DNA of 64,000 bases. Source: Phallusia mammillata. Lineage: Eukaryota; Chordata; Ascidiacea; Phlebobranchia; Ascidiidae. Under the pieces are notes generated by a model, which saw nothing but the letters and a program-made list of their open reading frames with translations, had not been told where the DNA came from and made no database searches. The first letter of the stretch is position 1, and each line of letters begins with the position of its first letter. The DNA lies in NCBI GenBank assembly GCA_003260075.1, contig QLIY01000063.1:39406-103405 (forward strand), in the 5' to 3' direction. Positions 23,613 through 39,897 of this stretch are shown here, one piece after another. The translations under genes and the position numbers were made by a program.

Positions 23613-24224
23613 CTAGCAGCAAATGCCTTTTTAAACGAGCCGTAAAAGTGACGTCTACAACCGGTGCGCGCTGGGCAGAATGCAATGCACGCAAGCGGTT
23701 GAGCCCGAGCGTGCTTAACGGCGCAACTCGATGACCGGAAGCTTTGTCATTAGCGAAGCCCGAAAGCATGAAACGTAATCTGCGCGCATGTTGTCCACTG
23801 TTTGACTCGAAATTCGAAACGACACAGTAAGTTTTCGAAATTTTCACATGCAAATGCATCAATATCAAATTTTCAGTTCGAAAAGGTTCTTGCTGCAAAA
23901 TATGGTGCTTGCCTTGCACATATTTAGAATCAATCAATGCTGCAAACTAAAACTTCATAGCCAGGTTCTAACGACGATGTACGAAATGATTCGAGTGGCG
24001 GCATATGATGTAAGTTATATGTTTTCAACTGTAGCTCCGAAATTACTTTCGTCGAAAAGTCAAACATTTATATTTGTCGTATTGTTGTTTTTTAAACATG
24101 TTTCACACAACAGAAAGCAAAACCTTTATGTCGTACCTATCTATAATAATTGAACCTTTCAAATGCGGTATTCGACTCAGCAAATTCGATTAACACGTAT
24201 TATATTACAAAGACACAATTTTCA

Positions 24225-24380
24225 CAAAAAATGATACAAGAATTTGCCAAATGACCAGGACAATGGTGACTTTCCCAAAGCCCGTGGTAAAACACCCGGG
24301 GACGGACAAAAAGCTTTTCATCTAATTTAAAATGCGATACAAGAATTTGCCAAATTACCAGGACAATGGTGCTTTTAACT
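24225..24380. repeat. Short direct duplication with dispersed repeat core
   Basis: ACAAGAATTTGCCAAATGACCAGGACAATGGTG-like sequence occurs at about 24235-24268 and again at about 24338-24372. Between them lies the CACCCGGGGACG / AAAAAGCTTTTCA block that also occurs at 23097-23160. No homopolymer run separates these copies, so this is likely genuine repetition. Confidence 0.6.
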
Positions 24381-25057
24381 TTTTTTGCTTTGGCTAACAT
24401 ATTACAATGATGTTGTCAAACGTTTGAAGACTTTGACATAATCATAAAAAAATGTAAACTGCTAAAGACGAAAAATGTTTCATACAAACTCACCCCTCAT
24501 TCAAATCTGCGTACAAATCTAATTTTGTATTTTAGTGCAAGAGGTGTTCCAAAATGGCAAACAATGTCTGTTACATACAAGAGCTTCCCCTGAATAAAAT
24601 AGTTGTCTATGTGTATAGGCTAAGAGCTAAATTCAGTCTCTAGCGCTTTTTGTGGCAATTTATTAGAACACAAATGCGCGTTGTGGGACACTAAAGAGTC
24701 GTTGACACTAAATCATCGGACATTAATGGTGAACGTACAAATCAAACGTGTCTCGACAATACAATTTGTACGTGTATGCGAAACCGTTCTGTTATCATTA
24801 TTTATCATTTTAAGTGGATGGTTGCCCCAAAACTTAAAACACAGGAATTGATCATCTGAAACTCGTCTTGTAAGATGTTGGTAAGTTACAAAATTGAATA
24901 CTCTTGAGTATCCAAGATAGTAAACTAATACCAATACAAAATCAGGCACTGAAACCAATTTAAAAAACGTAAGTAAAAGCGCACTGTCCGTGAGATGGCG
25001 AGCTTGGTGGCTATAACGTTCCACGAGTTTATAGCTTTTGTCGTATTTCTGAAAAAC

Positions 25058-25551
25058 CAGGGAGTCGAACCGGAACTGAACCCGAACCCGCGAACCGGTT
25101 TGAGCGGTTAATATCATTAAACCCGAACCGAACCCGAACCGATAATTATGATTTTCTAAAAACCCGAACCGGAGTTGAACCCCATATTTTGTTTGGCGTT
25201 GAACCCGAACCGGAACCGAACCAGTAAAAAATGCAGTCTGATTTATATTTTATGATTTTTTTTAAAACAGCGTACTAAAGAATACATGAGATAACACTTA
25301 CAGGGCGTTTCAAAAATAGCAGTGCACGGGCAAAATTCTTTGGATTTTGATAAGGACAGGTAGGATGGGTAGAATTAAATTAAAACGAAAAAATTGAACC
25401 GGTTTGAAAACCGCAAACCGGTTCGGACCGGATACTTTGGAACCCGAAAATATACATTTTCAAAAACCGGAACTGAACCCGAACCTTTAAAAACAAAACA
25501 AATGAACCCGAACCGAACCTGAACCCATATGACAAGCGGTTCGACTCCCTG
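25058..25551. mobile_element. hAT-like non-autonomous element with GAACCCGAACCG interior
   Basis: Perfect 15-bp terminal inverted repeats, CAGGGAGTCGAACCG at 25058 and its complement ending CGACTCCCTG at 25551. A perfect 8-bp target duplication TGAAAAAC is at 25050-25057 and 25552-25559. Interior 494 bp is non-coding; both ends carry runs of GAACCCGAACCG-type words that look like amplified terminal-repeat sequence, with an AT-rich centre. Size, duplication length and CA..TG ends indicate hAT. Confidence 0.85.
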
Positions 25552-25858
25552 TGAAAAACACACTTTCTACTCGCTTGGTGTCACCAATGAGATTTTTTAC
25601 CATCAAAGACAAGTGGCAGCAGAGACCATTGACGACTTGTTGGTCGAACGCGGCACATTTGAAGAGAAGAAAAGAAAGAAGGCATTCTGTCCGGTGCCGT
25701 GTAAGAAACGCAAGATGAACGTAGTGAGAGAGTTTGCTTCAAACCAACCATTTTATTCTTTAAAAAAGTCACAGAGACCAACGAAAAAGGCTGGTGGAAG
25801 AAGGAGTGCGACTCGTTCGCGACAGACCCTATATAAACCGCGTAGTTTCAGAGCCTGA
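25529..25858 (+). CDS. Unidentified basic ORF abutting the hAT-like element
   Basis: Open frame to TGA at 25858 (109 aa if read from 25529; the first residues are transposon sequence, so the true host part starts near 25558). It contains a lysine-rich centre (KKRKKAFCPVPCKKRK) and an Arg-rich tail ending RSFRA. If the element and one target-site copy are ignored, the frame continues about 20 codons to the left before a stop, so the element may have landed in or beside a coding exon. I do not recognise the protein and see no clear upstream exon. It may be a spurious ORF. Confidence 0.3.
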   Translation: MTSGSTPCEKHTFYSLGVTNEIFYHQRQVAAETIDDLLVERGTFEEKKRKKAFCPVPCKKRKMNVVREFASNQPFYSLKKSQRPTKKAGGRRSATRSRQTLYKPRSFRA

Positions 25859-26631
25859 AAGCGAAGTGAGAATTAAAGCAGTTTTGACAGTTTTTTTACA
25901 ACGATAATGCGATTTGGACCGAGTTTGTTGATATTACCTAATGTACTTGCTACAACACCCCTTATTTGTATTTGACGTCGAAAACAAGTCTTCTTTAATT
26001 TATTTCTTTTTGGGTGAGTGTGATCCGCTTTCTGTTCATTAAGTTTTTCGATTTTAACATAATATTTGCAGAACAAGTTTGAAAACCCTTTTGTTGTTCA
26101 TGGATTGTTGCTTAAATTGTTCGTCTTTAGTGGAACAACACAGGTGACAGTGACACTAATTAATGCTTCTAAAAAAGAAAAAAAGATCGAATATCGCACC
26201 CTGCAGACCAGGATATATTAAATTTTGGGGTGTTGTTATGATTTGCGAGTTCATGATCTGCTCATTGTTGGATAAAGTGAGTTCGAGTTCGGCGGCTGGT
26301 GACTGTTAAGTGCTGGTGATTACACCTTTTAGTATTTAGGGCAGAAAGGTTATGGGTAAGCGACTACTTTCAAAGTTGAAAGTCCAACAATTAGGTTTAT
26401 TCACTTGCAAGTCATTTAGCATTTACGCCAGCTGAAGTACATTGTAGATTTTGCCTTTGCCACAGGCAATAGCTTTGTGAGGAAAGCCCATGAACATGAA
26501 ATCAGTCAAAGGATCAATGGAAATCAAAGCAAAACTAACAAACTACTGTTATTTCTTGCACAGGTGCAAATTTTGTCAAACCAACTGTTAACTGTGCTAT
26601 TTAGGGTTTTGTGTTCATTTTGCTGTGACAT

Positions 26632-31209
<4,578 letters not shown>

Positions 31210-32924
31210 TGATGTGTGACGTAAATGTGAAGCGTCGTCGCTAAAGTTGTACGAGTGGGCCCCCGCAAGGAAAGAAATACTATTGGAGTGGTTTGGCGCC
31301 GTGAGCAAAAATGCGAACACTTGCAAACTGTGGATGGGATCAACCTTTATTTTTTTCTGCTGCGGTCTTCGGATGCAGTGTAATATTCGTGTTGAATCTA
31401 GGTGCAAAAGTCCGAAATTCCGACTCTTCGTTGGCAGCAAGTCCCAACTATACCACCTGTCTTCACGTCTGTCAGTAAGCATGCGTGATGTCCCAAGTGC
31501 AAGAGTGTGCCTGTCTGCAAATATTTGTATTGGTGATGTGGCAAAAAAACTGTGACGCATGTTTGCCTGGGCACATTCCCCGCGTGAAAATTGGCTGCTG
31601 TCTTTCTGCCTAATCTGAATTGCGTAAGCGAAACGAAGTTTACTCATATGCGCAATCCCTTAATTCCTATTGATGTATTTGCGTATTGCTGAACGTACAT
31701 ACAGTAATCAAATTTCAAACCAAACTTACCGCTGACGTACATACTACAAAGCTCATATTTCAAGCCCAATGTTTCGTCTACGGTTTCAGGCGTGCTCCGC
31801 GCTGTTCAGTTTATTAATCGCTGCAAAATGTCCGCTGGATGGACAAACCCTGTCATGTACCCTGATTTACTACGGCCCTTTGCGTTCTTATCGCCGTTGC
31901 CTGGCCTTAAGTGTTTTCAATGCCTAGCAATGCACGTTGTTTAACAGCACATATATCCAGTACGAAAGTCTGTAACAAAAACATGCTTTTTAATTCTTTG
32001 TGTCCCGTTCACTCAATAAGCTTTAAGGTGTAGTGACGTCACGCGAACTTACGTTATGTGCATGACATCATCATCTGACGTACCAGGAACATTTTGAAGC
32101 CTCACAAGTCGGCCAACCTCAATCTCAGAATCGTTCCTCAAAACGACCGACCTGTCGATTTGCTTTTTGTCTGCTATTTTTTCATCGCAAGCTTTTTGTT
32201 CATGTTTTTTGTTTTCTGTTCAGGGAATTATTCGCCGTGCAAATAATTGCTTTTTACATGTTTTTCGCGCCTGCTTTAATGAACCGCAATACATTTGGTT
32301 GTTCCTTTAGTTTATTTTGTTGTTACAAATTGAATATTTCTTAAACATTACAGGGAAGTTCAGAAAATATTTGAAGCACTTAATCACATGATTTACATAA
32401 AGTTAAGTTTAAACGTTGCGTAGTTTAAACGAATACATAGACACGGAGTCACGTCACTCAACGAATATGGACGCTAAGAATAGTTTATCAGCTATTTTCG
32501 GTTTCACATCAAGGTATATTGCACCATACCCCAAGCGTAAGATCCACTTCCTACCAAACTTTTGTTGAAACAAAGGTTAAACGTGGTTGCAGCGACCACA
32601 TGACGATAATAACTTTGTTTACAACGCTTTCCACATTTGTCCTGCGTCATAGCCATAAATTCTAAGTATTCGCGAGATGTTCGAAAAATAAAGTACAGAC
32701 CAGTGTGGTTCAAATTACAATTTAGCAGTAGAAAAGTTATAGCTCGAGCCACTTCTATATACCTCGCCCACCATGCCAACGTTTTTGTCGTATTAATGAT
32801 TTCTCATCTGAAAAGCAGAAGTTCCTTGAAATTTGCCGAATAAGAGTGACAACACATTCTGGTAAATTATTCAACACTTTGAAATATACACACGAATCTG
32901 CTCGTAAGACTGATGAGGATATAA

Positions 32925-33005
32925 CGGCACAAATAGACGTAAAAAGCGACATGCTTTATTGTTCCAACGTTTTGGCAAATGCTCGTGCCATCATAGTCGA
33001 AATGG
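32925..33005. repeat. Dispersed repeat, same family as the arms at 4010-4285
   Basis: Contains ATAACGGCACAAATAGACGT, AAAAAGCGACATGC, TTTATTGTTC, ACGTTTTGGCAAATGCTC and GCCATCATA in the same order as the reverse complement of the right arm near 4190-4285. Confidence 0.65.
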
Positions 33006-35124
33006 AAATACTTTTTTCCGTCTATTTAGGACATTATATTCGTCGATTTTATTATACCGTATACATTAAACTTATTAAAAACTGTTGAACCATAACTTTA
33101 TGTCACGATGTGCAGAATAACACCATCTGTGGCGTTGGAAATGTTTTCATTGGAGTTACGAATTTGAACAAAATAAAAATGGCGTCCTTCCGTTAGCGGC
33201 TGGTTTTTGCTGTAGCAACTGACCGCAGCCACTTTGCCCATAAAAGATGTCACGTAGGCAGTGTAGATCCTACATGCGCCACCACCAAGAGGCCGCCAAC
33301 CAGCGCCCATCTGTTTACAAGCGTCCATAGTGCGTACGTGCCAGAATACGCTTCGCCATGGCGTCCTCGTTATATCAGTGGATTGACGAAAAAGGGCTTG
33401 TGTGGTTCTTTCCTTTTAACAGGCGTTTAAGTTTGGATATGTATGACGATAATGGCACGTACCGAAGTTACATAACTTGTATTTTTTTTTGTTCCGTGCC
33501 AAACTTGACTGTCGATAAATTTACGGGTAGAACCGGATTTTCAGGCCTAACTATAGGTACAAGTACGTAAATAAAATATACTCTTAAAAATCTTACCGTT
33601 GCAAAACATCGTTATCATACGACATTTACCCTATTATATTTATTTAAGTAAGCTAACATGGCGTGGGCACCAGTAACACGGTTCCAGAAAGCACCGGTAT
33701 CGTCACAAACTTTTCGTTACTCCTAATGCAAGACGATCCTAATGCAAATCCCAATGGGCGACCATAAAATATGTATTACATAAGACAAGCCAACAACAAC
33801 ACGCGTACGCGAGTACCGCGGATATAGGGCAAGATGTCACCAATTCCCAATAGAGCATTCAAATTTGCCAATCATCGACCAGATGTCATCTCTTGCCGCT
33901 ACCTGTCGCCCCTGAGTACGCGGAAGGAGGTTGTGCATTGGTTTATACTACGGCGACAATTTTTCTCGAAGCTTTCCCTTTGTTCAAAGCTGATCTCGTG
34001 AAGAACAAAGCGTTTCCTGGTCCCGTACTCTTTGTTTTTCACGCCATGCGATATTGTGATGAATGACAATGAAGCGCGCATCAACACTAGATCATCATTA
34101 AGATTTATGCATGGCTTATAAATCCATCTACCCTTTTCCCTTGAGGCGAGTACCTTGATTGGAATAGTGGCTAAATGAAGAAACACTTCGTTTGTAGAGC
34201 GTTCGCATTCTTGGTTTTGTCGACGTGACTTTTGGCAACGCCCTGTTAACCGCAGTTAAACATTAGGGCCGATGTTTATTGGCCAATAGTGTAGGGTTTG
34301 AAAGCAACGATATGCACGTTGTACATACTGTGGCAAGCAGCCGCGTGCCTGCGTGACCGAATGCAACCTTTCCGTATTTGTGTAAGTCGCCGGCTGCGCA
34401 GAAAGTTCAATACAAGCGTGAAGTAGTCGAGGACGGGCACGTGCCAAGTTCGACTTAGGTCAAAATTTGCGTGTGTGATACTGTGTAACTTTGCAACACT
34501 TTGTTTAATTCGGGGTTTTTGAGGTGAAAAAAGGCCGTGGCACTTCTGTCACTGACGTAGGGAAACTAATTTAACCCTCTTTTGTTCGGTTCTTCACAAC
34601 ATATTTATGCACACGGTTCATAAGAGTCGATGCGTTGTGTGCTACTTCAGCTTATACGATGTCAATGAAAATAAATGGTATAACTCACGTAGTCATGCGG
34701 TTATTTCTCTATACCCCCCAAAGGCCAATCTTTACGTTTTGGACAAAAACGAATCAATACTCTAAGCCCGCGAGTTTAACATATTGAAAGTAGCTCTAAA
34801 AAATACAATCAAGCTAAATGCATTCATAAAATTGCCGTTACAAATCGAGGGTCAATTCCAGGATAGCCGACACACTTAAAAAGACTTTTTGGGAGCTGCA
34901 GAGACGTTTTTAAATTTTTATTGTTAACGACGCACTGGCTACGTGACTTGCAACAGCGTCAGCAAGCTATAATCATCCATGGAACGCGCGCGACAACGAG
35001 GGGAATTAGGTCGCGCCTTGTTTTTTTCCGCCAACCCGGATTGTCGAGAATTGTGCGTGGGGGAAACCCCTGTTTTGTTGCGATGTGCTACGTGACCTGC
35101 GCGGTGAACGGGTTCGGTTTCGGA

Positions 35125-35413
35125 GAATGGCCTTTTGTCATCGCTCCTTAAAGTCGTTTCGCTTCCTTGTGGTCTCGTAGTAAGCTTCGGTTGTTTGTTT
35201 ACAAGCCCCAAAAAGGTCAAAATCTCAATAATCCAATCTCGCATTTACAGAAAGTTGGCGGCTCCCCCCCCCCCGAATGGCCTTTTGTCATCGCTCCTTA
35301 AAGTCGTTTCGCTTCCTTGTGGCCTCGTAGTAAGCTTCGGTTGTTTGTTTACAAGCCCCAAAAGGACAAAATCTCACTAATCCAATCTCGCATTTACAGA
35401 AAGTTGGCGGCTT
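35125..35413. repeat. Near-identical direct duplication around an 11-nt C run
   Basis: GAATGGCCTTTTGTCATCGC through GAAAGTTGGCGGCT occurs at 35125-35263 and again at 35275-35413, separated by C(11). The copies differ by two or three bases. Confidence 0.8.
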
Positions 35414-38017
35414 TTGAGCTGTGTAAACGAACACCTGTGTGCTTCTGAAAATGTTTTTTACCATTTTTCAGAAATGTTTTAAAATCCGAAATTTATTCTT
35501 GTATTATTTCACTCTTTGTTTTTGCTTTAAAAGTCATTACAAACCAATGTTTGAATGCATTGTAAACACAACAGTCCGCTGATACACAAATTAACGATAT
35601 TATCGTTTTAAAATTTCCTGTCCAAATTACTTCAATTAAAGTACTACCGGGACGCTTTTAAAACGGTACTCGAATTTGAGCCATTTGACATTTCGGATAT
35701 GTGCCTGTGGACACAACTTCGCTAATGACAAGCGTCCATTTTAAGTTGCCTACGTGAGCTCGGCCACTGCGTGTCCCCAAGCGAGGCGCCAAGCGGGCCG
35801 ACACATTTCTGGCGTCAACAACTGGTCAAGCTTTTTTTGTCATGCCTTGCATTGTCTGTTTTCGTTTTCGGTTGATATTATGCAAAGTACATTGTGACGC
35901 ACAGCACGAGTTATGGTGCCATCCAAGTTATAAACACTAAAAGCCCACTTATTTTGGCCTGGTGTTTTCCAGCTAAATTGACATTGTATTCTGTTGTCTT
36001 TACATAATATAGTTTATGTTATTTGCTTGTGGCAGTATATACACCATAGCCAATGTTTCACCATTACAACACCACTCTTTAAAGACCACATGACATCGCG
36101 AGCCTTACCACAAAATAAACCAAGACCTTGAAACGGGGTTGAACGTCCTAGTTATTATTGACGTTACAATTTGATTTTAAGATACATTATCGTAAATGCA
36201 AAGACCCCGACCAAGCTGCAACCGAAACTCGGTTCTTGTATCACGTTAGTGTTTCCGCAAATGGTGAGATTGCGGGAGTGTAGGCGTGGCTCGCTTTACG
36301 ACTAAGCTACGTGACTTGGAGATTGCCATCTAATGTCAGGCAGGGAAAATGCACTCCATAGCCCAGACCGATGACTCAAGTTTAGCATGCTTATTCGTTT
36401 AAACATTTTAAAGCAATGAAATTATTACCCTTGCTGACTTTTACCATTTAGTGTTTGTTTAAACTACTTTGTAGTGTGTATTAATTTTATTAAACTACTT
36501 TTTAGTGTGTAAATTTTTTTTAATTTAAATGGCCTTGTATTTTAATAAATGGAATATTTGATTTCCCGTTTTTTTATTTATGCCATTCAAAAAAGTTGAT
36601 TTAAATTTTGTGATGAAATCATTTGCAAAATATTTTCGTTGTCTTTTTTTACAAGTCAAGTACCGCTTAAAAACCTGGCTGATACATTTTGAAGTTCTAC
36701 TGTTTTAGCGCGCCCACTAATGACGAGAAATTTAGGTATAGTTTCACTTACACCACTAAATTATATCAACTTCAACAATATATTTTGGGAGTTAAATATT
36801 CTACAAAGTGTCTATTTAACGACAAAATGGTCAATTTTGTTGAAAATGGGATACGATTGTGAATGGCGTTAAGCTATTTATTGCCTGGTCAAATGTTAAT
36901 GTTGTTTTTTCAAATCAAAGTAATGCAATACAGTTTCATTTTGCCTAGGCCTACCATATTTTAATCACCAAAAAGGATGACGTTTTCCCGACAAAGAATA
37001 TTAAAACTTAGCCTACTTTTGTGCCCAAGAAAATAAAAGCACAAGATATTTGATGAATTCCACGCAGTCAATTATTAAAGGCCAAGTTGGATGAAGTTTT
37101 AAACTTACGAAGAAATAAATTTCAATAAACAGTGACCACAGCTCACACTCTTTGGCCGTTTTTAAAGGCACAATTGTTATTTCAATATTCAGTAAATACA
37201 GAAAATTCAAAAAGGAGTACATTTGGGCATTTTTTGTTGTCTCTGGAGGACAACTTGCTTTTCGTTAAAAAGGAGGACGTGTCCTCCAAAACGATCGAGG
37301 ACATATGGTAGGCCTAATTTTGCCTAGATATCAAAACTTGTAACACACAATAAACACGAAAACTCAGACAATACCAAAACAGAAAAGTTTGACAAAACAA
37401 CATGTTTGTGAAATCAGAACCGCATGTTTGCATATGTAGCTCGCTCACGTCGCGTACTGTGACGTAACAATACGCGTTGTCCAACGGGCCAATAGCGAGC
37501 GATTGCTGTCGATTCCAGCGCGGCGTGACCCCGAATAACTCGCCTCTGGGTAAATGCGTACGTGCGGAACCGATGATTCAAATTGGAAGCTTCGTTAGGA
37601 TGTTGTGGTAACGGAAATAGATTAACTGCTAAAGTTTGCATTCCAAGATAATGTTATTGAATTTAGTTTTCTTGTCAAAGATCATTAGGCGCAAAATTTT
37701 CAAGAATTGTTTTGAATAATTTTTGACTCTTTTCGGGTTCAGAACATTTTTGGTATTTCACGGTTTACGTTAATTTTCTCTAACATGTTTATATTGTGTC
37801 GTTTGTACGATTTTAGGATGTGTGAAAAGTAATAAACAAAAACTTGGTATTGATTTATTTTTCATGTCAATAATAGTTTGGTAATTTATAACCCTAAATT
37901 GAAAAGTCATATCATGGACTAAAAACTGTCAATAATTGTCTTCAAAAGTGTAATTAATACATTCGCTTTTTATCAAAAATGTTGTCAATATTTTGCAGTG
38001 TGCACCTTTCGTGTCGC

Positions 38018-38217
38018 ATGCAGCAGCATACCGGTCTTTGTCTTGTGGTTTTAGCAACCTTTGTTGTTTTGCTCGCTGTATTTACTTTTTACCACCGCGC
38101 CGATAAAACTATCGCGATTTATGACGTCACAGAGCTAGTCGGAGGCCTTAGTCACGTGCGCAGTTGCGGATCTGGCCCGTGGCACGTTTCACACTTCGAC
38201 CGAAACAAACCGAGTAG
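38018..38217 (+). CDS. Possible first exon of a type II membrane or secreted protein
   Basis: ATG at 38018 opens a frame with a strong hydrophobic stretch (TGLCLVVLATFVVLLAVFTF, residues about 5-24) preceded by no charge cluster and followed by HRADKT, then a soluble part. Donor-like GT sites follow at 38214 and 38218. The pattern suits a signal anchor exon, for instance of a Golgi enzyme, but I find no downstream exon on this strand before 39.4 kb. It may be fortuitous. Confidence 0.25.
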
Positions 38218-39399
38218 GTTTTTTATTGTTGCTTTGGAACAAAAACAAATTTATTGTGTTAAATATTTGATTTGTCCAAAACACTTAGTTTTGTAAAACT
38301 CATGCTGCGTACCGTTACAAATATTGTGATACAGTTCAATAAAAACAAAACATTGCTCATTTCTCTTTTTTGGCATTTGTTGAAGAAGTGTTTAAAATTG
38401 ATTTAAAACTTTTTTGTGCCCTTTTTTGTGAAGGCAAAAAAATCAAAAATGGACGTCATGATACTTATCAAGAAAGGCAATGTATAATATTTCTTGTGTA
38501 CGGTATATTAACCAATTGAGATGCAAAAATCATCGAAGCCGGTAAAGAGGGTAATTTGGCTACGCTACGCCACCTAACGGCCATTTCCATTTGCTAAAAA
38601 ATACCATTTTACGCTTCTTGTTGCAAATTTTGTTTTATCACGTTTGGATTGCTATTACACTTTTTTACAGCATTGTCGATGTTTAGAAACGCTTTTCCGT
38701 ATTGTTGTATCATAGCAAAAAATCTACCTTCTACCTATTACCTTACAAATTCTGATTTGTTTTTGGTAATTTTCCAACTTTACTGTAGTACACTGTGTCT
38801 GTAGTGCGAAATTTATATAGAAGGGGACGATAAAAAGACAAAAATGAACAAGAAAATAGGAAAGTATCACAAGTGTTAAAATGACCATCAAGCAGGTAAA
38901 ATCCAAATCATATTCAAAAAACAAAAAGTCAACAAAGGTCTAAAAAATCTAATGCGAAAATCATTAGAAGCAAATGAGTGTGCAGCAATGCACGTGTTCA
39001 AATCACAACAAAGAGGCAAAGCACGTATATTTACCCTTTTCAATATTAACACTGTATATTGGCGTTATTTAATTTAGCGGGCACCAGATGATACCTATCC
39101 AAACTTACGACTGCAGTGCAAATTTGACTCTAGTGCGCGATCTAGCGGAAAGCAGCTTACGTGAAATATTTCTCACAAACGGAAATTAAAAATTATCCCA
39201 CAGTAAAGTGGTTTGGTGCAAATGAAAAAACTTCGCTTTGCCCGTAGCAGCACCGTAAACTCAACAGCACCACACAGCAGCAAGCAGTAAATGTTACATA
39301 ATCCACACAGTGGCGCACGAGATTCGCAAGCACAAGCTTAATTGTTGCCGTAATATTTAGGGCAGGAGCTTTGTCAAAAGGCGCCTGACCCATACACAG

Positions 39400-39897
39400 A
39401 CATATAAAACCTTGGTAGGGATTCGTCCCCGGGAGCGTCCTGGGTTCGAAACCTGCGAAGAAAAAAAAATAACAATATTTAGACACCATTTAGCGGGTCG
39501 CAGCTAAGGTATAAAGTGGCATCGTTCGCTATGCATCTGTGTGGAGTTGGGTCAGTTTTGCAGCTGATTTCTGAGTAGATCGAGTCTCGTTGCGAATGTT
39601 TCACTTCGTAGTTCATATCAAATACTCGTCGATCGAGAGATTGCGCCCCCCCCCCTATAAAACCTTGGTAGGGATTCGTCCCCGGGAGCGTCCTGGGTTC
39701 GAACCCTGCGAAGAAAAAAAATAACAATATTTAGACACCATTCAGCGGGTCGCAGCTAAGGTATAAAGTGGCATCGTTCCCTATGCATCTGTGTGGAGTT
39801 GGGTCAGTTTTGCAGCTGATTTCTGAGTAGACCGAGTCTCGTTGCGAATGTTTCACTTCATAGTTCATATCAAATACTCGTCGATCGAGAGATTTTT
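39400..39897. repeat. Duplication around a C(10) run, overlapping the last exon below
   Basis: TATAAAACCTTGGTAGGGAT through CGATCGAGAGATT occurs at about 39400-39643 and 39656-39897 with C(10) at 39646-39655. Both copies encode, on the minus strand, the same C-terminal residues (ending CDPLNGV, stop) with Ile/Val and Ala/Gly differences, as two alleles would. Just 3' of each stop, the plus strand carries a GGTTCGAA(A/C)CC box-B-like word. Confidence 0.8.

Larger units (their letters stand above)
31210..37978. other. Gene-poor intergenic region
   Basis: No exon set that I can support over 6.8 kb. It includes the 3' side of HIF1AN, a dispersed repeat copy (32925-33005), a homopolymer-joined duplication (35125-35413) and AT-rich sequence. 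Two short ORFs starting close together near 33328 (-) and 33358 (+) lack any recognisable similarity. A CCAAT motif in GGGCCAATAGCG lies at about 37487. Confidence 0.45.

Noticed and set aside
23224-23937. 237-aa ORF suggesting a glycine-rich receptor N-terminus
   Set aside because: The glycine tract is encoded by the 55-nt C run, which behaves like assembly filler; the conserved receptor starts downstream at 23490.
33098-33570. Two short ORFs in a divergent arrangement near 33340
   Set aside because: About 70-76 aa each, no domain, no splice partners, and a repeat close by; not enough to call genes.
39371-39470. Possible tRNA gene with a GGTTCGAAACC box B
   Set aside because: Only the T-arm-like part is convincing; there is no matching D-arm or acceptor stem, and it is repeated with the surrounding duplicate.
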